Source: Dichotomicrobium thermohalophilum (GTDB lineage Bacteria; Pseudomonadota; Alphaproteobacteria; Rhizobiales; Rhodomicrobiaceae). From it: a stretch of 64,000 nt of DNA. Below are positions 8,306-17,157 of the stretch, one piece after another; position 1 is the stretch's first letter; the number at the start of each line of letters is the position of its first letter. Below the pieces are notes generated by a model. It saw only the letters and a program-made list of their open reading frames with translations, was not told the DNA's origin and did no database searches. The position numbers were made by a program, and so were the translations under genes. The stretch lies in assembly GCF_003550175.1 (NCBI RefSeq), contig NZ_QXDF01000001.1, forward strand, positions 2,086,850 to 2,150,849, in the 5' to 3' direction.

Positions 8306-9193
8306 CTAGATCAACCCCTCTTCTTTCAGGAAGTTGGCCGCCACGTCCTCGATGGTCTTCTTCTCCATGTCCACGGCCGCGTTGAGCTGGCGCATGACCT
8401 CATCGGAGAGCTGCGCCGACAGACCGTTGAGGATGTCGGCCAGTTCCGGATTGGCGTCGAGCGTCTCCTTGCGGATCACCGGCGTCAGCGCGTAGTGCGG
8501 AAAGAAATTGCGGTTGTCCTCAAGCGTGACGAAATCGAACGCCGCGATCCGGCCGTCCGTCGCGAAGACCAGCGCGACATCCACCCGGTCCTCGTTGAGT
8601 GCCTGATATGTCAGCCCGCTTTCCATCGAGTTGAGCAGACCGCGCGGATAAGTGAAATCGTACTCTTTCTGCAGGCCGATCAACCCATCCTCGCGGCGGG
8701 GAAATTCGGCGTTCACCGCGAATGACAGTTCCGCGCCCTCTTCCAGCTTCGCCTTGAGGTCCTCGATGGTGTCGATGCCCATCTCCTCGGCTTCGTCGCG
8801 GTTCATGGCGAGCGCATAGGTGTTGTTGGCGTCAGAGGGCTCAAGCCAGACCAGCCCCTTCTCTGCGTCAAGCTCCTTCACCGTGTTGTAGGTCTCTTCC
8901 GGCGACATGCGCTCTTCGACCTTGTTGTAAACGACCAGCGACGTGCCGGTGTATTCCCAGTAGACATCGACCTGCCCGTTCTCCTGGGCCTGGCGCAGTA
9001 CGGTCGAGCCGAGGCCGTCGCGCTTGTCGACGTCATAGCCGTTGGCCTCCAGCAACTGCGCTGTCATCTCGGCCATTAGAAGCTGTTCGGTGAAGCCCTT
9101 CCCGCCAACGGTAATAGTCTGTGCGGCTGCAGTGCCTGCGGCGAATACGAGCGCCAGGATCGCGACTGCAAATGTCTTGAATATTCTCATCAT
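8306..9193 (-). CDS. Glycine betaine/choline-type ABC transporter substrate-binding protein (OsmF/OpuCC-like)
   Basis: 295-residue periplasmic protein of the OpuAC family. The signal peptide runs to AAAQ (about residue 25); the mature start ITVGGKGFTEQ is typical, as is VYWEYTGTS, which lines the cationic ligand site in this family. Last gene of a four-gene cluster permease-ATPase-permease-SBP. The likely ligand is a quaternary ammonium or sulfonium osmolyte; which one cannot be read from sequence. Met-Met start: 9193 or 9190. Confidence 0.88.
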   Translation of the reverse strand: MMRIFKTFAVAILALVFAAGTAAAQTITVGGKGFTEQLLMAEMTAQLLEANGYDVDKRDGLGSTVLRQAQENGQVDVYWEYTGTSLVVYNKVEERMSPEETYNTVKELDAEKGLVWLEPSDANNTYALAMNRDEAEEMGIDTIEDLKAKLEEGAELSFAVNAEFPRREDGLIGLQKEYDFTYPRGLLNSMESGLTYQALNEDRVDVALVFATDGRIAAFDFVTLEDNRNFFPHYALTPVIRKETLDANPELADILNGLSAQLSDEVMRQLNAAVDMEKKTIEDVAANFLKEEGLI

Positions 9194-9231
9194 GTTGCTC
9201 TCTCCCGTTTAGCAGGGGACCTTCCCCCTTG

Positions 9232-9978
9232 TTAACGCTGCGGGTTCACCCCGCGCGGAATCACCCAGTACTGGATCTGGGCCATGACGAAATCCACCAC
9301 GATGGCCAGAAGCGCCGTCGGGATCGCACCCGCCAGCATCATGCCGAACTCGTTGAGTGCAATGCCGGTGAAGATCAACTCGCCAAGGCCGCCACCACCG
9401 ATCAGGAAGGCGAGTGGAACAGTGCCGACATTGATGGTCAGAGCCGTGCGAATGCCCGCGAAGATGACGTAGAGCGCATTGGGAAGCTCGACCTTCAGCA
9501 GCATGGTGCCAGGGGCCATCCCCATGCCGCTTGCCGCTTCCTTGAGGTGGTCGGGTACGGCCTTCAGCCCGGCATAAGTGTTGCGGACGATGGGCAATAG
9601 GGACGCGATGAACAGCCCGAAGATCGCAGGCAGCGTGCCGATCCCGAGAAAGCTCATGGACAGCGCGAGGATCGCTAGCGTCGGGATCGTGGTGCCGACG
9701 TTGAAGATCTGCATGAAATATTCGGCAAACCGCGCCATGAACGGCCGTGACAACAGGATGCCCAGTGTCACGCCCGCCACGATCGCCAGCCCGCCCGAGA
9801 TGGCGACGAGGCGCACATGCTGCTGGAACAGGAACTCGATATCCGGCCAGTAAAGGATGAAGTCCTCCAGCAGGCCGCTGGAGGACACGACGATGCCCAG
9901 GCCGAAAGCGCCCAGCACGACAAGCCAGGACATGATCCGACCGGTCGTCGTCCGGCGGGCAGCGCCAATCACCGCCAT
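9232..9978 (-). CDS. Osmoprotectant ABC transporter permease (OpuCB/YehW-like), second copy
   Basis: 248-residue membrane subunit with about six hydrophobic segments and the BPD-type cytoplasmic coupling motif near EAASGMGMAPGTMLLKVELPNA. The start overlaps the stop of the ATPase gene (TGATG), so the two are translationally coupled. Together with the permease upstream of the ATPase it should form the heterodimeric channel of an OpuC/Yeh-type importer. Confidence 0.88.
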   Translation of the reverse strand: MAVIGAARRTTTGRIMSWLVVLGAFGLGIVVSSSGLLEDFILYWPDIEFLFQQHVRLVAISGGLAIVAGVTLGILLSRPFMARFAEYFMQIFNVGTTIPTLAILALSMSFLGIGTLPAIFGLFIASLLPIVRNTYAGLKAVPDHLKEAASGMGMAPGTMLLKVELPNALYVIFAGIRTALTINVGTVPLAFLIGGGGLGELIFTGIALNEFGMMLAGAIPTALLAIVVDFVMAQIQYWVIPRGVNPQR

Positions 9979-11162
9979 CAGCCCGCCTCCCGTTCCACGA
10001 TCAATTCGGTGCCGGGCGGCGGCACGTTCGGGTCGGGGATCTCGCTGGCGTCGCTATAGGTCGCGCCGAGGTGATGCGTGATCTGCCGCAAGGTGATGTA
10101 GCCGCGGAAGCGCCCGTCATCGTCGACACAGGCGAGCCAGGTGACATTATGCGCGAACATTTCCGAAACAGCGGTGCGCAGATCGGCGTTGATGTGCACC
10201 GTGCGCGGATAGCCGGCCCAGTGCTCATTCACCCGGCCGCTGGCGTCCTTTACGTCGTTGAAGTGCACATAACCGCGTGGGCGGCCGCGCGGCCCGACGA
10301 CCACGGCGTTCTGGTGCTCGCGCTTTTCCATCACGCGCACGGCCTCGCGGATGTCGTCCTCGGGGCGGATCTTTGGCGGGTCGTGGTCCATCGCCTCGTA
10401 GACCCGGACCAGGCGCAGGCGCTTGAGCGTGCGATCGGTGCCGACGAAATCCGCGATGAAATCATTGGCTGGATGGGCGAGAACGTTGTCGGGCGTGTCG
10501 TACTGAATGAGCTTGCCTTCGCGGAAGATCGCCACGCGGTCGCCCATCTTGACCGCCTCGTCGATATCGTGGCTGACGAACAGGATGGTCTTGCGCATCT
10601 GCTTCTGCAGGCGCAGAAACTCGTCCTGGATGATCTCCCGGTTGATCGGGTCGACCGCGCCGAACGGCTCGTCCATAAGCATCACGGGCGGGTCGGCCGC
10701 CAGCGCCCGGGCCACACCGACGCGCTGCTGCTGCCCGCCGGAGAGTTCCTTGGGGTAGCGCTTCAGGAAGATCGCAGGATCGAGCGCGACCATTTCCAGA
10801 AGCTCGGCGGCGCGGGCGCGGGTCCTTTTGCGGTCCCAACCGAGCAGGTCGGGCACGACCGAGACGTTCTCTTCGACCGTCATGTTCGGAAACAGGCCGA
10901 TCTGCTGGATCACGTAGCCAATGTTGCGGCGCAGCTCGATCTTGTCGATCTTGTCGGTGTCTTCACCATTGATGAAAATCTTGCCGCTGGTCTTGGGGAT
11001 GATCCGGTTGATCATCTTCAGCGTCGTCGTCTTGCCGCACCCCGACGGCCCCAGCAGGATCGCCGTCTCGCCCTGTGGGACTTCCATCGTCACGTGATCG
11101 ACGGCAGTCACGGGCTCCCCAGCGGTTTCAAAGACCTTGGTCAGGCTTTCCAGCGTGATCAT
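9978..11162 (-). CDS. Osmoprotectant ABC transporter ATPase with tandem CBS domains
   Basis: 394 residues. Nucleotide-binding domain 1-240 with Walker A GPSGCGKTTT, signature LSGGQQQR, Walker B VMLMDEPFGAVD and the H-loop FVSHD. Two CBS modules follow (about 262-375). In OpuA-type importers CBS domains sense ionic strength or cyclic dinucleotides and gate transport; that is family knowledge, not shown here. Gene order permease-ATPase-permease-SBP. Confidence 0.9.
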   Translation of the reverse strand: MITLESLTKVFETAGEPVTAVDHVTMEVPQGETAILLGPSGCGKTTTLKMINRIIPKTSGKIFINGEDTDKIDKIELRRNIGYVIQQIGLFPNMTVEENVSVVPDLLGWDRKRTRARAAELLEMVALDPAIFLKRYPKELSGGQQQRVGVARALAADPPVMLMDEPFGAVDPINREIIQDEFLRLQKQMRKTILFVSHDIDEAVKMGDRVAIFREGKLIQYDTPDNVLAHPANDFIADFVGTDRTLKRLRLVRVYEAMDHDPPKIRPEDDIREAVRVMEKREHQNAVVVGPRGRPRGYVHFNDVKDASGRVNEHWAGYPRTVHINADLRTAVSEMFAHNVTWLACVDDDGRFRGYITLRQITHHLGATYSDASEIPDPNVPPPGTELIVEREAG

Positions 11163-11175
11163 TTGTCGTGTCCCC

Positions 11176-11823
11176 TCACCGTGCTCCCGCGGGCGTCAGG
11201 CGGCGTTGCACCCAGTACAAGACGTAGTCGGCCGCGATTGCGAGCACGCTCACTGCCAGCGCCCCGGTCACAAGTTGGCGCGGATCGGTCTGCGAAATGC
11301 CCCGGCTGATGAGCGTGCCGAGGCCGCCCGCGCCGATATAGGCCGCGATCGCCGTGATCCCGATGTTCATCACCACCGCAGTGCGCACTCCAGCCATGAT
11401 GACCGGCACCGCCAACGGGATTTCCACGCGCATGAGCCGCTGCACCGGGCGCATGCCCATGCCGCGCGCCGCCTCGCGCAGGGCCGGATCGACATTGTTG
11501 ATGGCGGTGTAGGTGTTCCGAATGATCGGCAACTGCGAATACAGCAGCACCGCGATGACGGCTGGCAGATAGCCGATACCCTGGTTGATGAGCGAGAGGA
11601 TCGGGATCATTGCGCCGAACAGGGCGATCGACGGAATGGTGATGATGATGCTGGCGATATAGAGCACGACATCGGCCGCCGGTTTGCTCTGGGTGATGGC
11701 GATGCCGATCGGCACACCCGTGAGCACGGCCAGCCCGACCGCAACCCCCACGATCGACAGATGCTCGACCGTCAACTCGGCGATGAAGTCGAGATTGTCG
11801 CCGATAAACGCAATGATCTCCAC
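11176..11823 (-). CDS. Osmoprotectant ABC transporter permease, first copy
   Basis: 215-residue inner-membrane subunit with five to six transmembrane segments and the EAARGMGMRPVQRLMRVEIP coupling helix. First gene of the transporter cluster, 13 bp before the ATPase start. The LysR gene lies upstream on the same strand with a 64-bp gap, so it may share the transcript. Confidence 0.87.
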   Translation of the reverse strand: MEIIAFIGDNLDFIAELTVEHLSIVGVAVGLAVLTGVPIGIAITQSKPAADVVLYIASIIITIPSIALFGAMIPILSLINQGIGYLPAVIAVLLYSQLPIIRNTYTAINNVDPALREAARGMGMRPVQRLMRVEIPLAVPVIMAGVRTAVVMNIGITAIAAYIGAGGLGTLISRGISQTDPRQLVTGALAVSVLAIAADYVLYWVQRRLTPAGAR

Positions 11824-11887
11824 GAACGCTCTCTCCCACCTCCAGAGTGTTTTCGCGAGTCAATGAATTTCGATCGGCCGACGGCCG

Positions 11888-12766
11888 TCAGACCGCTGCG
11901 ACGAACCCCTCGTGCCGCTCGGCGGTCTGAAGAAGAAGATTTCGGATCATCTGCACCGGCTCGCTCAGAACGGGCCCGCTGGTGTGCATCTCCACGGCCA
12001 CCGTGCCCAGCGAGGGCAGCCCCTCCTGGCCGCCCAGCACCCGGCAGCCGCGCGGCAGCGACCGGACGGCCTTGACCGCAATTCCCAACCCTGTCTGAAC
12101 GGCGATATTGGTACTGATCGGATGACTGCTTGTGAAGGCGATGCGCCAGCGCCGGCCGATCCGGTTCAGCGCGGCGATTGCGCTGGCCCTGTAGACACAG
12201 CCCTCCGGGTTGACCGCCAGCGGAATGTCCTCGTCCAGCGCCAGCTCAAAGTCCCCTGACCCGATCCAGCATAGGGTCTCCTGGCCGATCAAGGTTCCGC
12301 CCCGCGCATCCGGGTGGCGAATAGTGATCGCAATGTCGAGCAGCCCGTCGTGCACACGCTCCACCAACACGGGGCTGGTGTCGCAGAACACCTGGAGCCG
12401 GTAGTCGGGAAACGAGCGCGTGAACACCGGGAGGATGTAGGGAAGATAGGCACCCGCCTGCTCATCGGTCATGCCCACGCGCACCTCCTGAACATGCGAC
12501 GAGCAGGCGAGCGCGTCCTGCGCTTCACCGTTCAGGCGGAGGATGCGTTCGGCGTATGGAACCAGGATGGCGCCAGCCTCTGTGAGCGTGACGGTCCGGC
12601 TGGTCCGGTGGAACAGGCTGCTGCCCACTCGCTCCTCCAGACGCTTGATCTGAAGGCTGACCGTCGACTGGGTCACGTTGAGCTGCTTCGCGGCGGCGCT
12701 GAAACCGCCGAGCTCGGCGACGGCGAGAAACGCTTTGAGCAGCTCCGGCTCCACCGACACCCCCAT
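11888..12766 (-). CDS. LysR-family transcriptional regulator
   Basis: 292 residues. The N-terminal winged helix includes GGFSAAAKQLNVTQSTVSLQ, followed by a periplasmic-binding-like effector domain. It is divergent from the oxygenase/M24 pair and upstream of the ABC transporter, so it probably controls both in response to the imported osmolyte or a breakdown product. A typical LysR box lies in the divergent gap. Confidence 0.9.
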   Translation of the reverse strand: MGVSVEPELLKAFLAVAELGGFSAAAKQLNVTQSTVSLQIKRLEERVGSSLFHRTSRTVTLTEAGAILVPYAERILRLNGEAQDALACSSHVQEVRVGMTDEQAGAYLPYILPVFTRSFPDYRLQVFCDTSPVLVERVHDGLLDIAITIRHPDARGGTLIGQETLCWIGSGDFELALDEDIPLAVNPEGCVYRASAIAALNRIGRRWRIAFTSSHPISTNIAVQTGLGIAVKAVRSLPRGCRVLGGQEGLPSLGTVAVEMHTSGPVLSEPVQMIRNLLLQTAERHEGFVAAV

Positions 12767-12797
12767 CTATTGCGAATCCTCATTGATACTATTGCAC

Positions 12798-12814
12798 ATA
12801 ATCGTTTCCATTAT
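12798..12814. promoter_or_regulatory. LysR-type operator ATAAT-N7-ATTAT
   Basis: A perfect 17-bp palindrome in an AT-rich stretch 32 bp upstream of the LysR start and about 190 bp before the oxygenase start. The form (5-bp AT arms, 7-bp spacer, T-N11-A) is that of a LysR recognition site. A second, wider repeat ATTGATA (12782-12788) / TATCAAT (12812-12818) overlaps it and could mark an activation half-site. Confidence 0.55.
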
Positions 12815-13005
12815 CAATCGCCCTTCAGTAATGTACTCACAAGAGGCGCATCAAAAGAGGCTCGGCTCATTCGACAATTATCCTATCTTCGGACAAGCGA
12901 TCTTTAAATAGTAAAAAAGGACAAACCATGATTTTGGGCGCTTTTGCTGCAAAGGCGCGAGAATACCTCTTTTGTCTCGCGCCTTGAGACCAAGGAGAAG
13001 CAACC

Positions 13006-13893
13006 ATGTCTGCCGTCATCCAGGACTATAACCGGCCTGCGATCCCTATCGATCAAATCGTTGATCTCCAACGATACCCGCTTGCCGAAAGACAGTCGTC
13101 GGCACGTCATCAACTCGTCCGCACATGCCAGCAGCAGCTCCGGGAAGACGGCTGTGTCGTGTTGAAAGGCTTTGTGCGGTCCGATGCGCTTGAACGTCTG
13201 GAAGCCGAGACGGATCGGCTTTCGTCTCATGCGCACTACAATTCCTCCACCACGAACATCTACAACAGCGAAGGCGACAGCTCACTCCCCGCCGATCACC
13301 CGGTCAACATCTTCAACAGCCGCACCAACGGCTTCGTCGCCGGTGACATGATCCCCGAGGGCACGCTGATCCGCTCGCTGTACCAGAACCGCGCCTTTCA
13401 GGATTTCGTCGCTGCCGCGATGGAAGAGCCGGTTCTCCACGCGTATGCCGATCCCCTGGCGGGCCTTGTCGTCAACTGTCTCCGCCCCGGCTGCGAACAT
13501 CCTTGGCACTACGACACCAACGACTTCATCGTTACCATGATGACCAAGGCGCCGGAGGCTGGCGGCACGTTCGAGTACTGCCCGAAAATCCGCAGCCCTG
13601 AAGACGAGAACATTCCGGCCGTCAGCCGCGTCCTCAAGGGCGACCGATCGCTTGTCCGCGCGCTCGATCTCCAGCCGGGCGACCTGCAAATCTTCTATGG
13701 CCGGCTGTCGCTGCACCGGGTCTCCAGCGTCGAAGGCGAACGCGAGCGTCACACAATCATCTTCGGCTATGCGCGCCAGCCCGGCTTTGTCGGCCGCGCG
13801 GCACGCACACGCAAGCTGTTCGGCCGTATCGCCCCGATCCACGAACGCGAGGAAACCGCAGGCTTGCAGCGCACGGACACTCTGAAGGACTGA
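13006..13893 (+). CDS. BesD/HalD-family non-heme Fe(II)/2-oxoglutarate oxygenase
   Basis: 295-residue cupin-fold protein. The iron-binding facial triad is H168-Y-D170 (HPWHYDTND) and H237 (LSLHRVSS); R248 in ERHTIIFGY is the likely 2-oxoglutarate anchor. The EAGGTFEY and GDLQIFYGR segments are those of proteins annotated HalD/BesD or ArpA. Because the second ligand is Asp rather than Gly, it should hydroxylate rather than halogenate. ATG 13006 is preceded by AAGGAGAAG. It is 7 bp before the M24 gene and divergent from a LysR gene and an osmolyte importer, so the substrate is probably an imported amino-acid-like zwitterion. Substrate unknown. Confidence 0.75.
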   Translation: MSAVIQDYNRPAIPIDQIVDLQRYPLAERQSSARHQLVRTCQQQLREDGCVVLKGFVRSDALERLEAETDRLSSHAHYNSSTTNIYNSEGDSSLPADHPVNIFNSRTNGFVAGDMIPEGTLIRSLYQNRAFQDFVAAAMEEPVLHAYADPLAGLVVNCLRPGCEHPWHYDTNDFIVTMMTKAPEAGGTFEYCPKIRSPEDENIPAVSRVLKGDRSLVRALDLQPGDLQIFYGRLSLHRVSSVEGERERHTIIFGYARQPGFVGRAARTRKLFGRIAPIHEREETAGLQRTDTLKD

Positions 13894-13900
13894 ATCTCCC

Positions 13901-15175
13901 ATGAGTCATCACAGCTCTTCCTCCGGGCGCGGCCCGCGCCCGCCGATTACGCCGTCCGGTCCCGTCGCCAACGTCGATAGCCTGCCGCCGGGCTTCGATC
14001 CCGTGGCGCTGCGCGCCGGGCGCCTCAAGCGCCTGCGGGACATGATGGCCGAGAAGGACTACGCGGCGCTGGTGCTGTTCGACCCGAACAATCAGCGTTA
14101 TGCCACCGGCTCGCGCAACATGTTCGGATACTTCCTGCGCAACTCGACACGCTACATCTATGTCCCCCAGGAAGGCCCGGTCATCCTGTTCGAGTATCCG
14201 GGCAGCGCGCATGTCTCGACCTGGCTGGAGACGATCGACGACTCGCGCACGTCCAAGGTCGTCTGGTCGGCCGTGAACCAACGGGATGAGCTGGCCGCCG
14301 CCGGGTTTGCCGAGGAGATCGCCGATCTGGTGCGTGACCATGGCCGCGGCAACCGAAGCGTTGGGCTGGATCGTTGCACGCTAGGGCTCGCCCGCGCGCT
14401 GGAGGCGCAAGGGCTGCATGTGCGCGACTGCATGGGCGATACGCTGCACGCGCGGCGCATCAAGACGCCGGAGGAGATCGCCTGCCTGGCCATTTCAATG
14501 GCCTCGACCGAGGGGGCGGTTCACGCGGTCGAACAGGCCGTACAGCCGGGAATCACGGAGAATGACCTGTTCGCCACCATGTACGGCGCCGTCATCTCCG
14601 GCGGCGGTGAGTTCATCGAGACCCGCCTGCTCAACTCCGGCCCACGCACCAATCCGTGGTTCAACGAGGCGAGCGAACGGGTCATCCGCCCCGGCGAGCT
14701 GGTCGCGCTCGATACTGACACCATCGGCTGCAATGGCTATTATTCCGACTTCTCCCGCACCTTTCATGTCGGACCGGGCAAGCCGAGCGGCTATCAACAG
14801 AGCCTGTATCAGATGGCCTGGGAGCAGGTGCACCACAACATCGACATCCTGCGCCCGGGTATGAGCTTCCGCGAACTCGCCGAACGCGCCTGGCCGATCC
14901 CCGAACGGTTTCTCGACCGGCGCTATCCCTCGATCATCCACGGCGTCGGGATGCACGGCGAGACGCCGCTCGTCGCCCATGCGATGGACCTCGACCGCTT
15001 CACCGGTGACGGCATCCTGGAGCCAGGCATGGTCGTTTCGGTGGAGAGTTATATCGGCGAGGTCGACGGGCCGGAGGGCGTGAAACTCGAGGAAGAGGTC
15101 GTCGTGACCGAGGATGGAGTCGAACTGCTCTCACGCTATCCCTTCGACGAGGCACTGCTGGGCCGGCAGGTCTAA
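13901..15175 (+). CDS. DddP-like M24 (creatinase/aminopeptidase fold) metalloenzyme
   Basis: 424-residue pita-bread-fold protein. All six metal ligands align by eye with those of the DMSP lyase DddP: D271 and D273 (ALDTDTIG), D283 (YYSDFSRT), H347 (IIHGVG), E382 (VVSVESYIGE) and E397 (KLEEE); a Tyr five residues before the His (Y342) and the stretch ETRLLNSGPRTNPWF are also DddP-like. However, the residue I recall as DddP's catalytic base (Asp377, six after the His) is Gly353 here. It may therefore be a hydrolase or lyase for a related osmolyte rather than a true DMSP lyase. Co-transcribed with the oxygenase. Confidence 0.72.
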   Translation: MSHHSSSSGRGPRPPITPSGPVANVDSLPPGFDPVALRAGRLKRLRDMMAEKDYAALVLFDPNNQRYATGSRNMFGYFLRNSTRYIYVPQEGPVILFEYPGSAHVSTWLETIDDSRTSKVVWSAVNQRDELAAAGFAEEIADLVRDHGRGNRSVGLDRCTLGLARALEAQGLHVRDCMGDTLHARRIKTPEEIACLAISMASTEGAVHAVEQAVQPGITENDLFATMYGAVISGGGEFIETRLLNSGPRTNPWFNEASERVIRPGELVALDTDTIGCNGYYSDFSRTFHVGPGKPSGYQQSLYQMAWEQVHHNIDILRPGMSFRELAERAWPIPERFLDRRYPSIIHGVGMHGETPLVAHAMDLDRFTGDGILEPGMVVSVESYIGEVDGPEGVKLEEEVVVTEDGVELLSRYPFDEALLGRQV

Positions 15176-15179
15176 CCCC

Positions 15180-16250
15180 TCAGGCCGCCTGCCGCTCCAC
15201 CTCGGCGCCCGCGACCGCGCGCGTATCGGCGAGCAGCAGAATGGCGATCCAGCGCAGCGACGGCACATGGCTGCACACGATCACAAAGGCCGTGGTCATG
15301 GGCACGCTCAGGAACGCACCGATCACGCCCCAGATCATCCCCCAGAACGCCAGTGAGGCCATCACGACGAACGGGCTGAGATTGAGGCTGCGGCCCATCA
15401 GCCGCGGCTCGATGACGTTGCCGATGATGAACTGCGTGCCCGCCAGCAGCACGGCGATAACGAAGAACTCCCACAGCGTCTCAAACTGCACGAGCGCCAG
15501 CAGCGCGGGAAACACCACGCCGAGCACCGAGCCGATACTCGGGATGTAGTTGAGCAGGAAAATCAAAAGCGCCCAGGTCTCGGCGAAGTCGACGCCCAAG
15601 GCCTTCAGCACCACGTAGCTGATGCCGGCGGTGACGACGCTGAGAATCGTCTTGATCCACAGGTAACGGCGCACGCTCTCGGTGATATCCTCGATGGCAT
15701 CCTTGATCTGGCGGGCCTCGCCGGGTCCCTGGGCCAACCGGTCGATCTTCGGCCCCAGCCGTCCGCGCTCGGCCAGCAGAAAGCCGATGTAAAGCGCCAC
15801 CAGCGCCAGCGTCGCCGCGATGCCGCCCGCCGTGCCAAGCAGGCCGGGCACCCGGTTCAGAATGTCGATCTCACGAATCGATTGGCGAATGCGCTCGGCC
15901 AGTTGCGGCCCGGCCCAGCCGAGCACCTGATCCGCCAGCGCGTTGAACCGCGCCACATAGCCCGGCCAGGCGCGCGCGACATCGTTGGTCTGCGCCGAGA
16001 GGATATTGAACACCGCGATGATCAGCACGATGAACAGAACCACAGCCGTCAGCGTCGCGAACGGCTCCGGCAGCCCTAGCCGGTGGATCCGGTCGCCAGC
16101 CGCGCTCAACAAGATCGTGATGAGCGCTGCAATGACGATGGGGATCAGAAACGGCGCGCCGTAGACCAGCCCCGTTATGAAAAACCCCATCACGATGGCC
16201 AGCAGCGCGATGTTATTCAGGCTCGGCTCGCTCGTGCCCTGCGGTGACAT
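15180..16250 (-). CDS. AI-2E transporter family permease (PerM/TqsA-like)
   Basis: 356 residues with about eight transmembrane segments and the family hallmark GTQFIIGNVIEPRLMGRSLNLSP near residue 300. Members export small molecules or ions; only some move AI-2. It converges on the M24 gene with 4 bp between stops. The SDR gene upstream on the same strand is 33 bp away and may be co-transcribed. Confidence 0.88.
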   Translation of the reverse strand: MSPQGTSEPSLNNIALLAIVMGFFITGLVYGAPFLIPIVIAALITILLSAAGDRIHRLGLPEPFATLTAVVLFIVLIIAVFNILSAQTNDVARAWPGYVARFNALADQVLGWAGPQLAERIRQSIREIDILNRVPGLLGTAGGIAATLALVALYIGFLLAERGRLGPKIDRLAQGPGEARQIKDAIEDITESVRRYLWIKTILSVVTAGISYVVLKALGVDFAETWALLIFLLNYIPSIGSVLGVVFPALLALVQFETLWEFFVIAVLLAGTQFIIGNVIEPRLMGRSLNLSPFVVMASLAFWGMIWGVIGAFLSVPMTTAFVIVCSHVPSLRWIAILLLADTRAVAGAEVERQAA

Positions 16251-16283
16251 CCCGCTCTTTCCCCTGCTCCCCCGCCGTCACGT

Positions 16284-16985
16284 TCAGAATTTCTCGACCC
16301 AAGGGCGCAGTGCAACCTCGAAGGTCCATGCGCTGCGGTCCTGGTGCAGCACGTGCAGATAGCTCCGCGCGATCGCGTCCGGGTCGAGCATGCTGTCCGG
16401 CGCGTCCGCCGGCTCGGTGCGGCCCGGATTTCGAATCGCCCCGTCGATGACGAAATGCGCGACGTGGATGCCGTGCGGCTGCAACTCCCGCGCGATGCTC
16501 TCGGCCAGCCCGCGCAAGGCGAACTTGCCCATCGCGAACGGAGCCGATTGCGGATAGCCCTTCACGCTCGCTGATGCGCCGGTGAACAGGATCGCGCCGT
16601 GCTGGTTCGGCAGCATGCGCTTGGCCGCAGCCTGCGCAACGAGAAAGCCGCCATAGGCCGACACGCTGAGCGCATTCGCCACGCCCTCGCGCTCCAGCTC
16701 GACGAACGGCCCGCGTATCCGGGCGCTCGGGTTGAAAATGACCACGTCGGGCGAGCCGCCGAGGTCATGATCCATCTGGACGAACAGCGCCTCGACCTGC
16801 TCCGGCTGCGTGACATCGCAGGCGCGTGCGACCGCGCCGGTTTCAGACATGAGCGGCTGAAGCTTGTCGACGTTGCGCGCGGCCAGCCCGATCTTCAGCC
16901 CGGCTCCCGCGAGCGCGCGGGCGACCGAGGCGCTCAGGCCGTCGCCGGCACCGACGATCAGCGCGCGTTGATACGTGTCGATCAT
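16284..16985 (-). CDS. Atypical short-chain dehydrogenase/reductase lacking the catalytic Tyr
   Basis: 233-residue Rossmann-fold SDR. The nucleotide motif is VGAGDGLS (11-18); the catalytic Ser is at about 138 (TGASAS). The usual YxxxK is F150-A-M-G-K154, so the proton-donating Tyr is replaced by Phe, and NNAG is replaced by FNPSA. It probably still binds NAD(P) but classical carbonyl reduction is doubtful. Several SDRs annotated only by fold share this FAMGKFALRG motif. Confidence 0.82.
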   Translation of the reverse strand: MIDTYQRALIVGAGDGLSASVARALAGAGLKIGLAARNVDKLQPLMSETGAVARACDVTQPEQVEALFVQMDHDLGGSPDVVIFNPSARIRGPFVELEREGVANALSVSAYGGFLVAQAAAKRMLPNQHGAILFTGASASVKGYPQSAPFAMGKFALRGLAESIARELQPHGIHVAHFVIDGAIRNPGRTEPADAPDSMLDPDAIARSYLHVLHQDRSAWTFEVALRPWVEKF

Positions 16986-17157
16986 GCGTTACCTCCAGAC
17001 TGAATGCCGCGTGCCCGTCCGGCAGCGCGCAGCCTCGCGCAGTTCGCCGGCTATGGCAAACGCTTCGCGCGCAAAATCCGATTTGACCGCAAGACGTGAA
17101 TTGCCGAGACATCACATCCGCGGTTCCCTGGCGTCACACACGAACCAGAAGCACTCC

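Noticed and set aside
10071..11309. 412-residue plus-strand frame over the CBS-ATPase gene
   Set aside because: Antisense to a complete ABC ATPase; low-complexity His/Arg/Asp composition typical of GC-rich shadows.
13006..13893. Radical halogenase activity for the BesD/HalD-like protein
   Set aside because: The iron-binding motif is H-Y-D; halogenases of this family have Gly or Ala instead of Asp to leave room for halide.
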